NCBI GenBank assembly: GCA_950295325.1
Contig: OX485804.1
Span: 69,108,033-69,172,032, forward strand
Reading direction: 5' to 3'
Source of the DNA: Polytrichum commune
Lineage: Eukaryota > Streptophyta > Polytrichopsida > Polytrichales > Polytrichaceae
Length of the DNA stretch: 64,000 nucleotides
Made by a program: the position numbers and the translations under genes. This document shows positions 47,866-59,335 of the stretch, piece after piece (position 1 is the stretch's first letter; each line of letters starts with the position of its first letter). Below the pieces are notes generated by a model. The model did not search any database and was not told the DNA's origin. It saw only the letters and a list, made by a program, of their open reading frames with translations.

Positions 47866-50078
47866 ATGCATTTGACATTGGAATTCGGGTGATCCCTTCT
47901 CTTCGACCTACCAGTGTTAATCTCCCCATGGCTGTTGCAGTTGTTTTGGCAAAATTTGGTGGAAATTTATGTGATTCCTTTTAGCCTTGGGGCTGTGGAA
48001 GATACAGAGGAATTATCTTTGTACTTCCATTTTCGGAGATGCGTCATGTGTGAATTCTTAGAGTTTCTTGGAATTGTTCGTGTTTGTTGAGGTTCCTAAG
48101 TGTGTTGGTTCCGATTCTCAAGATGTACAGATTGTGCACCTCCGGAGCTCAAGTTTTTTTTTTTTAAAAGAAGAAGAAAGAAAAGTCTGACATGACTGGG
48201 TTTGTTTTGCTGTCACAGAGGTGGGCTGGAGCTCCTTTTTGGGGCAAAGAAGAGACATGAAGTTGAAGTCAGCCCCAGTAATGATAACAAAGAGGTATTT
48301 CCCCGATTTAAAGTTTGTTTCTGTACATAATGGATGTGTGTCTCGTTCTTCAAGATATCGTAATTTGGTCTCTATCAATGCAAACGACAAGAGCAATGCT
48401 CCAAAGTGATGGAGCAGCATCAATAAGAGGTATCTTTTTTTTGTTTCTTTTTTTGTGAAGCATGTGTTACATATCATGACACACCTGAAACTTCCAATAA
48501 GTTGGTGCTCTGTTTAAACTGTTCTTACATCCTTATTCCACCGCCACTATGATTGGTCAAAGTGGTCCTATTTTGTACTTAAAGTCTCATATGTCTCATA
48601 TGAATAGTGGCTTTTAAGTTTGGCTTACTTAGTGCTCCGTCACACTCACTTGTCGACACATTAAGGAAGAAAAAGAGGCGTTGCTGTAAGGCTGGTGCTA
48701 CTTTTAGGCTCACAAACCTCAGCTATATATGATGTTGAAAGTGAAAGCTGTAGAGAGAGCAGCATCTGTCCTCATTTAGAGTTTCTGTTGAGTCCCAAAT
48801 CCTTGCTCTGTTTGTGGCAGGTTACAATGGAAGCACTACTCGTTTGGATTCGCGAAAATCTTTTGAAGGAGAGGCCAGAGATGTTCATGAAGGAGAATTC
48901 TGTGTGAGTATACTTAGCCATAACTTTCTACAGGCTGTTGGCTTCTTGCTTTGATGAATAATTTTAGGGTTTTTGTCGTGCACCATTTGTTGGGACTCTA
49001 TGACGTGAAAGCTCGCTGAAAACTGTATTTTTTCTTGAAGAAATTGCAACTTGTAAATTCCCATCTTTGAAATCTTTACAGTATGTTCATCTGCAGTGCT
49101 TAATTGTGCATCCCCATCAGTATTGGTGAATCACATAAGCAGGGTCACCTCATGCATTTTAACACATGTTTGATGTATGAGAGATTCTATTTGCAATTTT
49201 GTGATGTTGACCTGCTAGTAATGTACTGAAACAATCTGTGGCTGAAAACTATACATTTTGGAACTTTGGAACAGTGAGGGTCATGGATGTTGACGCAATC
49301 ACAGTTCCAAAGTTTCAAAACGACTGGCTGTGGATGGTAGCATGTTGAGCAGACGGTGTGGAAATGGTCCAGGACATTCATTTATTACGCACAGGTGCAA
49401 TGTGCACATGCCTAGACTAGTCTACATATGTTTTGGAACTTTGGAATGGCGAGGGTGCATGGGTGTTGATGCAATCACCATTCCCAAAGTTCCAACATTA
49501 CTGGCCATAAACAGTGGTGTGTTGAGCATATGGTGCAGGGATGGCTAGGGAAATTCGTTCAAGTGTGGCATTAAAATTGGTGTACCATGTTAACTAGAGT
49601 GGTCTTTTTGACTTGTCATGTAGCACAATTGACATATGACACCCTCTCTAGTTCCCACCTTGTAATTGCAAGACCATTAGTGTGGGTAACACTAGATCAG
49701 ATGTCGAGTGTAGTTATCACACATATGTCTGGGACCTGCTTTTGAGAACATATCTGCAAAAAGAAGACAATCAGGAATTTACATAGTGAAATAAACCAAG
49801 AAAGTGCTTCAAAATCTTATATATTGAAGTGGAGGTGGAATCTGCTGATGCAATGCTGATGAAAAGCCAGCTCTACAAGTCACTTTGGCCAGAGTTATTA
49901 GTCTTGACCCTATGAAGCTCAATGTAAGTGAAATTGAGGTCTTTTGATTGATTTTGGCAGGCGTCCAGGGGTTCTTGTGTTGGTGAATGACAGCGACTGG
50001 GAGCTTTGTGGACGGCTTGAGACAGTCTTGGAAGAGAAGGACGAAGTTATTTTTATTTCCACATTGCACGGTGGTTAA
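47866..50078 (+). CDS. URM1: URM1, ubiquitin-related modifier 1 (99 aa, four exons)
   Basis: Exons 47866-47888, 48219-48294, 48821-48903 and 49961-50078 with GT-AG introns give exactly 100 codons with stop. The protein starts [16 protein letters not shown] and contains the highly conserved [28 protein letters not shown] and IFISTLHGG with a C-terminal Gly-Gly, all at the places expected for plant URM1 of 99-101 residues. URM1 is a beta-grasp protein. In the family its C-terminal glycine is activated by an MOCS3/Uba4-type enzyme to a thiocarboxylate that donates sulfur for 2-thiolation of tRNA wobble uridines, and it can also be attached to proteins. Intron 3 (1,057 bp) holds a 175-bp tandem duplication. 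The first exon of only 23 bp is the weakest part, but reading frame, splice sites and family sequence all agree on it. Confidence 0.95.
49256..49605 (+). repeat. 175-bp tandem duplication in URM1 intron 3
   Basis: TTTTGGAACTTTGGAA recurs at 49256 and 49431. Both units then share GATGTTGA/GTGTTGATGCAATCAC, AGTTCCAA and TGTTGAGCA. The two copies are clearly diverged. Confidence 0.8.
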
Positions 50079-52250
50079 GTTTCTTTTCTATGCAGAGGAA
50101 TTGAAATCCTGATGACTTATTGAGTCGATGCTTTTGTACCATATGTAGAACTTGGAGGCAGCAAGATGCAAAACCTTGGGAGGGATTGTGTCCTGCCTCA
50201 AACTCCAATTTAGTGTGTAAAGAGAATTGTAACAACAGTCTCCCCATAAATTTGAGCAATTGAGGTGGAGCCCATTCAAATCGCCTAAATTTCAATGCAT
50301 AAATTTTTAATCCAAAGTGGCATTGCTTTCCCTCTGCTACATCTGTACAACATGTCAGTTCAATCCTTTAATTTGGCAATTGGTTTCGCAGTGAATTATT
50401 GGCTTCTGGGTCTTGATGGCACTAGGCACCTTACCGGAAATACCTTTCTCAATCTAAGGACCATTATTCTTTAACTGTTGGAGCTGGAGCTTCAATTTCT
50501 TGATTCCAGGTTTTTAATGAAGTATCTACAAACTCATCAAGTATCAAGCATTGTGTAGGAATTATCTCCTTACCTATGAGGAGAGGATACAGTACTGCTG
50601 GAGCATGTTGAATTCCCTTACCAGAGCATTTTGGAAGATCTGAATCTTCTGAAAGAGAATTTTGTTTTGCATCATCTTGGATTTATTAAGGTGTTGGCCT
50701 TACGCGGTGACTCTTCTTAATCATATACCTATACTTGAGTGGTATATGGCAAGGCTTGTAGCTACAATGTTCATGGTAAATACTGTGGGCCACACTATCA
50801 ACAAGATTTCCACATTTCCACACTAAAAACAGTGGGGAAATATTGTGTGTGCAATCTATTTATTGATTCACAATATATGACATTGGAGGTCTAAGGATTA
50901 CATGATGATTATTCTTTCAATTTTGGATCGTTATCTTCAAATAAACAATCTATCATGTAGAGCATCTTGTGCTCTTTCTAAAGACACCAAGACCGCCTCC
51001 TAACTCTTAGCTATTTGGGTGTAGCAATCATTCTAAGATCAACTACATCTAGCGTCAATAGGTACTTCCATATTGGATTTTGTTGTTTTTTGGTCGTGGA
51101 CTTAGGAAGTTTTATGCTCTTTGGATCCGCACTCTCAATTGCTTTCAATCAATACTTTACCTGCAACTAGAAGTGAAATATTGAGAACATAGTGAGTGGT
51201 TGAAGATTCAATTGTAGCTAGTGTTGCCTGCCATTTTCATGATGGTTCGATGGTGTCACACTACATATGGCTACATTACTTACCATAATCAAATGTAGTA
51301 AGTAAGTGTGTAACCAAAAAGATAGTAAATAGGATTGGACTACACATTGAGTATCTAGACACCTTTCTAGGCTCAATAAATTGCACAGTTAAAGAGAAAG
51401 AGAATCTTCCCTTTGACCTCATATGACCCTTGCATCAATTCCGTTATTGAAACTTGAAATGAGAATCTATGTAATCCGCAATTAATGACCAAATCATGGA
51501 TGAGACAATTGTTGACAATTCAATCCAATCCAACGGCCAAACTTGATATGTGAACTTGGAAGTGCCCACAATAGGGCCACATACCTATAAAAAGCCATAA
51601 TGTTATAAATATATTTTCACTTTGGTCAAAGAGTGTGACTTGAATTCAACATCTTCTACATAGATGCCAGTATTTCAGGATTTGGTCATTGAGAATTGGA
51701 AGGATCTGAGTCATCAATGCAAGTGGGGGTTTCTCGGCAAGTTACTGATCACATGTGAGTAAATAATTCACATCCAAGCAGCCGTGTCATTTACGAACCA
51801 ATCATCGTCTGCCACGTCTCCGAGAATCTTACCAGCTGGCAGTAAACCTGGCACCAAGCAACAGCCACGTAGACACTATGACTGTTGCAGACCAGTAACA
51901 GAGATCCATCTGGCACCACCCTGCCAAGTGGCATCGACGACCACGAGAAAACTGCCTCTCCTGTTGAACACTACAGCAACAGCAGCAGTAATAACAACAA
52001 CAAGAGCCTTCATCAAGGCAAGCTTCATGGCGTTTGTTGACAATTTGGAGTAGTTGTCTGACAAATTTCGCCATGACGGTGGTAGCTAAGCTCCGGTGAT
52101 CCTGCTTGATTTCACGGACCACATCAAGTGGGAAACGGTGCATTAAAACTTGGAGGAGAAGGAAAGAAGTGTGCGTTAGGTTGCCACAAGGATTGAGTGC
52201 TGGGGTTTGCATTTAAAGATTAGGGCACGGGCGGAGAACACGAGGCGGAA
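50079..52250. other. Spacer between URM1 and ERO1
   Basis: No gene recognised. It contains the URM1 3' region. A short open frame at 51784-52053 is Ala/Thr-rich and not convincing. Confidence 0.5.
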
Positions 52251-52960
52251 GTTGGTTTTTGAATGTTTGGGTGGCTCTTAAAGAGTTTCGGTGGATTTGT
52301 CCGAGGTGCGTGTGGGGTTCGGAGCTTCAACTGATCATATGTGAAAGGAGCTTCACAAACTTCGAAGGGCATCCAGGGATTGGGGAGCAGGGCCATGGAG
52401 GTATAACATGAGGTAGAGGTTTTTATTTTTGTTTTTGGGTAGCAAAGAGTTTGAGGATTTTTGACGAGGGGGGTTTGAGATTCGAGCTTGAACAGTTCAC
52501 ATGTGAAAGGAGGATAACAAACTTGGAGTGAAAGAAGAGTGTGTAGGATTGAGAACAAAGGTTTCCATTTGAAGAGTAGGGCATGACCTGTTTGGGTAGC
52601 AAAGAGGCTTGGAGGATTTGTGGCGAGGGGGCTTTGGGATTTGAGCTTGAACAGATGATGTGAAAGGAGCATAACGAAGAGCACACAGGATTGAGACCAG
52701 GGGCTTTGAGTTGAAGAGTAATATAATAGGGCATGGAGGTATAACATGAGTCTATAGTTTCTGTTTGAGTAGCAAAAGAGGTCGGGAGGATTAATTGGGA
52801 TTTGAGCTGGTACAGATCATTTGAAAGGAGCATAACAAACTTGGGAGAGAACGAAGAGCAGACAGGATTGAGAACAGGGGTTTTGAGGTGAAGAGTAATA
52901 ATAGGGCATGGTGGGATAACATTTTGCCAAAAAATATCTGACTGGGCAATATAAGAGACA
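52250..52960 (+). repeat. About 160-bp tandem repeat just upstream of ERO1, four units
   Basis: The landmark GTGAAAGGAGCATAACAAAC and variants recur at 52341, 52503, 52660 and 52821. The units also share GGTAGCAAAGAG, TTTGAGCTTGAACAG and GGCATGGAGGTATAACAT. The array ends less than 50 bp before the first in-frame ERO1 ATG. Long minus-strand frames across it are a by-product of its composition. Confidence 0.88.
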
Positions 52961-52996
52961 GTTTTGGAGGATTCTTCGCAAGAGAGTTCGGGGAAG

Positions 52997-54472
52997 ATGA
53001 GTAGAGAGAATCTGGAGGACAGGGGTTTGGAGGAAGATGGGGGCAACATTAGGAAAAGAAGCAACATCAACGGGAAGAAGGCAGCAATAATGGTTGGATT
53101 TCTTGTACTCGCAGTGGCAATGGCCATGGCAAGCTACACACATCCAACAAACTCCATGAAGGATTTGGTGCTCCCATCACACCTACCAGGCCACTCCAGC
53201 AGTTCATGTGGGTGCCAACGCTCAGCAGAGTTTCAAGGAGTGGTGGAGGATTGTTGTTGTGACTACGAAACGGTGGATTTGTTAAACAAGGAGGTACTTA
53301 ATCCTGTTCTTCAGGAGCTTGTAAAAAAACCCTTCTTCCGGTACTACAAGGTGAAGCTGTGGTGTGATTGTCCATTCTGGCCTGACGATGGGATGTGTCA
53401 GCTTCGAGATTGTAGTGTATGTGAGTGCCCTGATAATGAGTTTCCCGCAGCATTCAAAGTTTTGTCTTCGGATCACACAGTTTGCCAAGAAGGCAAACCG
53501 GAAGGGACGGTGGATCGGACGGTGGATTCCAAAGCATTTCAAGGATGGACAGACACAGATAACCCATGGACTGTGGATGATGAGACTGACCCTGCAGACT
53601 TAACCTATGTCAATCTGTTGCTGAATCCGGAACGGTATACAGGCTATAAAGGGGAATCTGCAAAGAGAATTTGGGAAGCAATTTACGCTGAGAATTGCTT
53701 TGAGAATGGGGAGAAAGATGCTTGTGCTGAGAAACGTGTGTTCTACCGTCTCATTTCGGGCCTACACACATCGATTACAACTCACATTGCAGCTGACTAC
53801 CTCACTGACGAGGTTAACATGAAGTGGGGCAAAAATCCTGCTTTACTACATGAACGTGTGTTGATGTATCCGGAGAGAGTGCAAAATCTTTACTTTACTT
53901 ATCTGTTTGTGTTGAGAGCTTTAATTAAAGCTGAAGCATACTTATCTCAGGCTGAGTATGCCACCGGAAATGATAGTGAGGATGAAATTACTTTGAAGCT
54001 TGTAACTGCGTTGGTGGGAAGTGAGAGGCTTCGAACCGCATGTCCCATTCCTTTTGATGAAGAACAGATGTGGCGTGGCCCTGATGCAATTGAACTGAAG
54101 AGGCAGCTTCAAGTCCATTTTCGAAATATTACTGCTATCATGGACTGTGTTGGATGTGAGAAGTGTAGGCTTTGGGGTAAGCTCCAGATTTCAGGGCTGG
54201 GTGCTGCACTGAAGATTCTGTTCTCGGAGGATCATACCATCGACTTGCAACGAAATGAGGTGATTGCCTTGGTGAATCTCCTCTCCAGGTTGTCTGAGTC
54301 TCTGGAATTGATACATGAAATGGCTCACATGGTCAGGAACCAAGGTAGGTCTTCTACGACCATTGACGCTGGTTCGGCGTTGCCTAATCAGAGCAAGAGC
54401 CGGTGGTTCTTGCAAGAAGGTGATCGACCTCCCAGAAGTCTCCCGAGCTTGTTTCAGAATTTTGGGTTTTGA
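52997..54472 (+). CDS. ERO1: ERO1-type endoplasmic reticulum oxidoreductin (491 aa, no introns)
   Basis: A single open exon. Residues about 31-49 form a membrane anchor (IMVGFLVLAVAMAMASY), as in plant ERO1, which are type II ER membrane proteins. The cysteine-rich start CGCQRSAEFQGVVEDCCCDY is followed by LWCDCPFWPDDGMCQLRDCS, where CQLRDC is the CxxxxC shuttle site that passes electrons from protein disulfide isomerase. SGLHTSITTHIAADYL and the VQNLYFTYLFVLRALIKA helix belong to the FAD-binding core. CVGCEKCRLWGK holds the CxxC active site beside FAD. The enzyme reoxidises PDI with oxygen during oxidative folding. Length and motifs are complete. The start is the first ATG after the repeat array. 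The absence of introns is unusual against the angiosperm ERO1 genes I know and may mean an old retrocopy, although no poly-A tail is visible. Confidence 0.93.
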   Translation: MSRENLEDRGLEEDGGNIRKRSNINGKKAAIMVGFLVLAVAMAMASYTHPTNSMKDLVLPSHLPGHSSSSCGCQRSAEFQGVVEDCCCDYETVDLLNKEVLNPVLQELVKKPFFRYYKVKLWCDCPFWPDDGMCQLRDCSVCECPDNEFPAAFKVLSSDHTVCQEGKPEGTVDRTVDSKAFQGWTDTDNPWTVDDETDPADLTYVNLLLNPERYTGYKGESAKRIWEAIYAENCFENGEKDACAEKRVFYRLISGLHTSITTHIAADYLTDEVNMKWGKNPALLHERVLMYPERVQNLYFTYLFVLRALIKAEAYLSQAEYATGNDSEDEITLKLVTALVGSERLRTACPIPFDEEQMWRGPDAIELKRQLQVHFRNITAIMDCVGCEKCRLWGKLQISGLGAALKILFSEDHTIDLQRNEVIALVNLLSRLSESLELIHEMAHMVRNQGRSSTTIDAGSALPNQSKSRWFLQEGDRPPRSLPSLFQNFGF

Positions 54473-55788
54473 TGATTTTTTTCCCTTCAATCACATGTAT
54501 TTCAGTGAGTAAGTTAGCTTGTAGAAGACAATTTTCAGATCTGGGTTTTGATGCCGGTAAGTAGTTTTTAGAGAACATTTTTGGCCCATAGATTTAGGTG
54601 AGTATAGCTTCCATGTAGTTTACTCATCCGGAGGCCTCTTCACTTAACATTTGTACATTAGTGAGGAATATCACCCATCTTCTCTACCCTTGGCACAAGA
54701 ATTGCTTGTCAAGTCCTCAGAGTATATTATACACAGGAAGATCAATTTTAGGCATTACCATATCTTGTTGGAAATTTACCTATTCCACAGCACCTTCACT
54801 TAATTTCACCCTCAACGGTCGGATGAGGAGTAATTCAAGCTTCAAGTCATTTATGCAATGTAAGTTCTGGGATTCTGCGTGCTTGCTTGAATTTCATTTC
54901 AGGTGTTGTTGGTTTAGTACATTGATTGCTCTGCTAAGCCTGTTTTGTTCTTCTCTGCTGGTTTTTTTGCCATTCTCTTCTCTTCATAGGTATATTTCAA
55001 AGAAGTCTGGAAACTCAGCACAAGGGTTATTCTATGCAGTCACTCGTTTTCCTTTGTCTGAGCTGACCAAGAATCTAAAAGACCATATATTTGAAACGTG
55101 GTGGATGATCAATAAGCTTATCACAGTACCTGAATTTGTAATACAGTCTTGAAGTTGCAGTTGAGTAGGGTTGTTCTTCTATCTGTGATCTTTGAAGCTC
55201 TTGCTTCCAGCATAGTCATTATTTTTGTTTTGCACTTTTGCATATTGTTCTGGTGTGTTATTAGAGGTACTATCCATCAGTCAATCTTGAACTTATGGGT
55301 TTTGAAAGCTTGTTCGTCTCTGTCTGCAGCAATTTTATAACAACCTTGTGTTTTCTTTTGCTACCTTTCTTCTTTGCTAAATAGAGGGTTAGTAACTTTT
55401 TCCTCTTTTTCCTGTGCTGTCCTTTCTTCCCTTGAACATATTCTGTTTGCAGAATGTCTTCCCGGTAGGTGGATTAAAGGAGCCTAAGATTCAGAATTTC
55501 TAGTTTCCTTGAGACACTTGTACAATGAGTAGAATATCCACCTGGGCCAGCTTGTACAAGTAGTTTGCCTGCAATTTGTGAAGTTGAAGGTTACTTCCTG
55601 AGCCCTTGTGTTTTGATTCTCTCATCTTCCAGAAAATAACCTTTATGTTTTCGTTTGGTATCTCCTCTTCTTTGCTAATTATCATTTTGTATAGGCTCAC
55701 TGACCTTTCTTTTTCTCTATTTTCTTGTATTTTCTTCTTTTCTTTTCTGGTAAGGGAATCGAACATGCTTGAGATTCAGAAGTTTTAG
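54473..55788 (+). other. ERO1 3' region and spacer
   Basis: No recognised gene. A frame ending at 55150 (TRFPLSELTKNLKDHIFETW) follows a possible TTCATAG acceptor near 54990 but has no assignable homology. Confidence 0.45.
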
Positions 55789-56271
55789 AGCCACTTCACA
55801 CACGTGACCATGAAAATTGTGAAATCCCAAAAGGAAATGTCCAAAGGCCATCCAAGTCATTTCCAAAATCATGAATTGTGGTTTCGGGCCCTCAGGTGTA
55901 GTGTGAAGTTATAAGTGACCCGGTCCGCAACCACATGCTATTTCAATAAATCTCTATACATGCAGGGTCTTCACAAATGAAAAAACATGATAAATCAACA
56001 GATTTGAGATTTAGGAGTGCCATGGTCTCCGATTTTGTGGTAGGCCTACCTTCAAGTGGTGGTTTTTGAAAATAGTCCGAGTGACCATGAAACATGATCC
56101 ATTCGATGCCACGTAGGAATCCATATAGACTTCACATCCATCTTGCATTCACTTACTCCATTGGTCCCCCAAGCATAGTGTGAAGCGAACTTGGAGCGGC
56201 TCCGCCTTTTCCACCAACGAGAGTGCTTGAAGTGCATTGGGTAGGTCCTCAGTCTCGTGGGTGAAGTGGCC
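55789..56271 (+). mobile_element. MITE family C, copy 1 (about 483 bp)
   Basis: The termini GCCACTTCACACACG and, inward from the right, GCCACTTCACCCACGAG are inverted repeats. TTTAG flanks both sides (55784-55788, 56272-56276) as a possible 5-bp target duplication. Most of its length matches 61779-62275. No coding capacity. Confidence 0.78.
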
Positions 56272-58517
56272 TTTAGTTTCCTTGCAAGTAAGGTGCGACA
56301 CTTGCCTAGGCTAGCTGGACAAGTAGTTTGCCCACAATTTGTAGTATTGAAGATTGTTTCCCAAGTGCTTGCACTCTGCTTCACTCGTATCCAACAATAA
56401 CTCCGATCTCCGAGGATCACCTTGAATTGTTCATTGGATAGCATCGCTTAACTAAGTACATGCTGCATCTCGTTAGAGCAATGAACACCATCATGTTTTG
56501 GACACATTGTGTCCCATCTCCCCGTAAAAAGCAAAGCTGGAGGTCCCCACAAAAGTTCATTTAGGTGTCCGGTGTACCTTGAAACTCCCACCATAGTTGC
56601 GTAGACTATAGGAGGTCCGAGGTATAACACTAGCATGGCATTGGGTCACATTGGTGGCAACCACAAGCTTCGATCACCAAGCTATTGGCTCGATGCTTCT
56701 CTCACCGCCAAGCATTTTTAAGTGGATGCAAGAGCTTGTATTATTGAATGCACCTGTGAAGCTATGCACTACAAGGATCGTGGGTTGTTGCCACTGGACC
56801 TTCTTCGCCACTACAAGGTACATTTCATGTATCCAAATCTATATTCTTATCTACCTTGTGATTTGGATATCTAAAACCTACCTTGTAGTGGCAATGACCC
56901 GTGATCCTTGAAGTGATAGTCTCCAAGGTACGATTGTGATCTTATTGTGGTCCTTTCCAATGCTACAGACAAAGTTTGGATATTAACTTGGATCAAGAAT
57001 TGCTTCACCTCTGTAGCAATTGTGAATCATGAAGATTGTTGTTTCAAGTTTCATAATCAAAGTTGAGATGCAAAAGTTGTATATGGTCAAAGTGAAGATT
57101 CTCTTTCCATAAAGTTCCCAATTGCATTCTATGGTATCTATATTTTTGAGCACATAGTTCAACCTTATTGAAACATGTGTCTTTTTGGTGTCCATTCCTC
57201 ACACTAAGCCTTGCCATGTAGACATACCGCTCAAAATATAGGTGTCTAATTAAGAAGAATGGCCACATAAAAGCTCACATACACCCTAACCTTCATAATG
57301 GCACTCCCTCTCTTATATCCCAAAACCCTAGGGAACAGATGTGCTCAGTTTAAATTACCCTCCTTGTTGTCACATTTTCCTCTTGTATATCACATATTTT
57401 GACATGAAAATAATCCACCAAAGCCTTCAAAGCACACACTCGCAAGCATCACATTGTCATTATTATCATTATTGTAATGTTGACTTTGTACTACTTCATA
57501 ATATCGCATGCTACACTAATTCTCTATTATCATGCATCCATGTTAACAATACAAACCTCCCTAATATCAGGTTAGAGTGTACCTCAATGGAAGTAACAAG
57601 AGAATTGGCATGATTTCAAATGCTCAATTTTCCTTGAAGTTTCAACATGGCTACATATCATTAATTGGATCGAAATTGTCAAATTGGGAAGCGTGTCATG
57701 TGCTTGGATTGGCAAAATGGAAATTTCATGATTGAATAAGTCTCACATCATACTAATTAAGGACCCGTTTCCTTTGAGCCAAACAATTGAATAGAATAGA
57801 CCATGAATTCACCCATACACCTGAAATTGAAGAATAAGAGATGCCCCCCCCACCTACTCCACTTCTGTTTGAAGAACTAGATGTATAACAACAACAAGAA
57901 TACGAAAAACTATCATTTGATTGATGCATTTTCCTAATTTATGCAAACTAACACCCATCATTTAATATGCTTTTGGTGAATTCTGAGATATTGTTTATAA
58001 AAAAAACAACCTTGTAGCTATTGAGTTTGTTTATTACTTTGTGCAAATTAGACCACTATTTGTGTGCAAACCTACCCCCATCAGAGGCTCAATTTGCTCA
58101 TTCTTAGACAACTCTTACCGAACAAGAACTAAGTCAAGCTGATTTGTGATAACTAACCCACATCATTCAATCTTTCTTTTGGTGAATTTTGAGACATCTC
58201 TTTACCATAAAGAACCGAGTTTCCCTTATTTGTGCAAACTAACCTGCTGGTTCAATTTGTTGTTCAGTGAATTACGGGACATCTCTTGCTCTATAAATAA
58301 TTGTGTCTCTTATTTGAGAAAACCAAATGCATTAATTCAACATGCTTTTTGGTGAACTTTGAGACATCTCTTTACTGCAGAATTACTGAGTTTTCCTGAC
58401 TTGTGCAAACTAACCCACATCACTCAACATGCTTTTCAATGGAATCTAAGACATCTCTTTATTGTAGAACAACTCAATTGTCCCTTTTTTTCTTCTTCTG
58501 ATTTGTGCAAACTTACC
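56272..58517. other. Repeat-rich spacer
   Basis: 56985-57285 is one copy of a dispersed repeat also seen at 60395-60560 and 60630-60945 (AAGCCTTGCCA, AATATAGGTGT, GACCACATAAA-like blocks). 57935-58515 holds a short tandem repeat listed separately. No gene seen. Confidence 0.55.
57935..58515 (+). repeat. Degenerate tandem repeat, about 85-92 bp, six or more units
   Basis: The pair TTTGTGCAAACTAACC and GTGAATTTTGAGACATCTCT alternates through the stretch with drift. The ACATCTCTTTA core recurs at roughly 90-bp steps from about 58190 on. Confidence 0.75.
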
Positions 58518-59327
58518 AGCAATGAATGGGGAGAGCCAACCGCTAGTTACAGATGAACAGGTTGATTTTGAGAAATAACCAGTTGAAGTTCAAGACTTCA
58601 GGAGGATTACCCATCACTTTAGAGAAATTTAGAGAGTATACCTCAAATTAAGAAAGACAAACCAAAAGATGTGGAGATGTAATCGGTTGGACCCAAAAGC
58701 ACTAGGATCTCAACCAATTACCAGTGTCCAGGGAAACTTCTGAGTATAATCAATGAAGATTCTAGTGTTGCCAAGACCAAAACTGGTTACATGTTGACAC
58801 CTTTCGCTCTTTCTTTAGTAAATTTAGAAACACTCAGCAAATTACTCTCAATGGATCGGTACTTTTCCTGAAGTCCTGAATTTGAACCGGTTACTCCTCA
58901 AAATCAACCTGTTCATCTGTAACTACACTAAATACAATAATTAGTGTCATATGGCATTTAGTGTAAATACGGTAATCTTTTGGATGGCACTTCTTATGAA
59001 TAAGTGAACAAATACTAGCATGAACGACGGATGAGTTCACCCATTAGCCAAAACCCAACCTCCTCTTGTCTGCAACTCGCGATGAAATACCGTCATGGGT
59101 AATTGAGATTTGGATCAAAAACCACTTGGTAAGTGACAGTAATTGCAACACTGTCAATCTATTATCCTCCAAAGAATTTACGAGTAATGACGATGAATAC
59201 TGTTGAGGTAACATTTAGTGTTGGTGACACTACACCGCAGTTTACAATTAGGATGAGCAAGACGATTAGAATTGCTGACACTGAAAATCATATATTAGTG
59301 TAGCACCCGATTCTCCCCGGTGATTGA
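58518..59327 (+). mobile_element. Composite: two MITE B copies tail to tail, one interrupted by MITE A
   Basis: 58518-58740 is a MITE B in the orientation of copy 2. 58741-59327 is a second MITE B in the opposite orientation, joined at their AGTGAT ends, and split by MITE A at 58923-59303. The outer flanks AACTTACC (58510-58517) and AACTAACC (59328-59335) look like one 8-bp target duplication with one change, so the pair may have inserted as one unit. Confidence 0.72.
58923..59303 (+). mobile_element. MITE family A, copy 3 (381 bp), nested in MITE B
   Basis: Ends CTACACTAAATACAATAATT and, inward from the right, CTACACTAATATATGATTTT. The interior is collinear with copies 1 and 2 (CATATGAC, GGATGAGTTCA, AAGTGACAGTAA). 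MITE B sequence resumes at once on its right side as TTCTCCCC. Confidence 0.85.
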
Positions 59328-59335
59328 AACTAACC

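Noticed and set aside
47928-47958. Alternative URM1 first exon starting at 47928
   Set aside because: It can be spliced in frame, but the ATG at 47866 gives [14 protein letters not shown] with canonical splice sites and the family's conserved start.
51829-53127. Long minus-strand frames overlapping the region upstream of ERO1
   Set aside because: They run antisense across the 160-bp tandem repeat and the start of ERO1, repeat themselves with the array, and show no domain.
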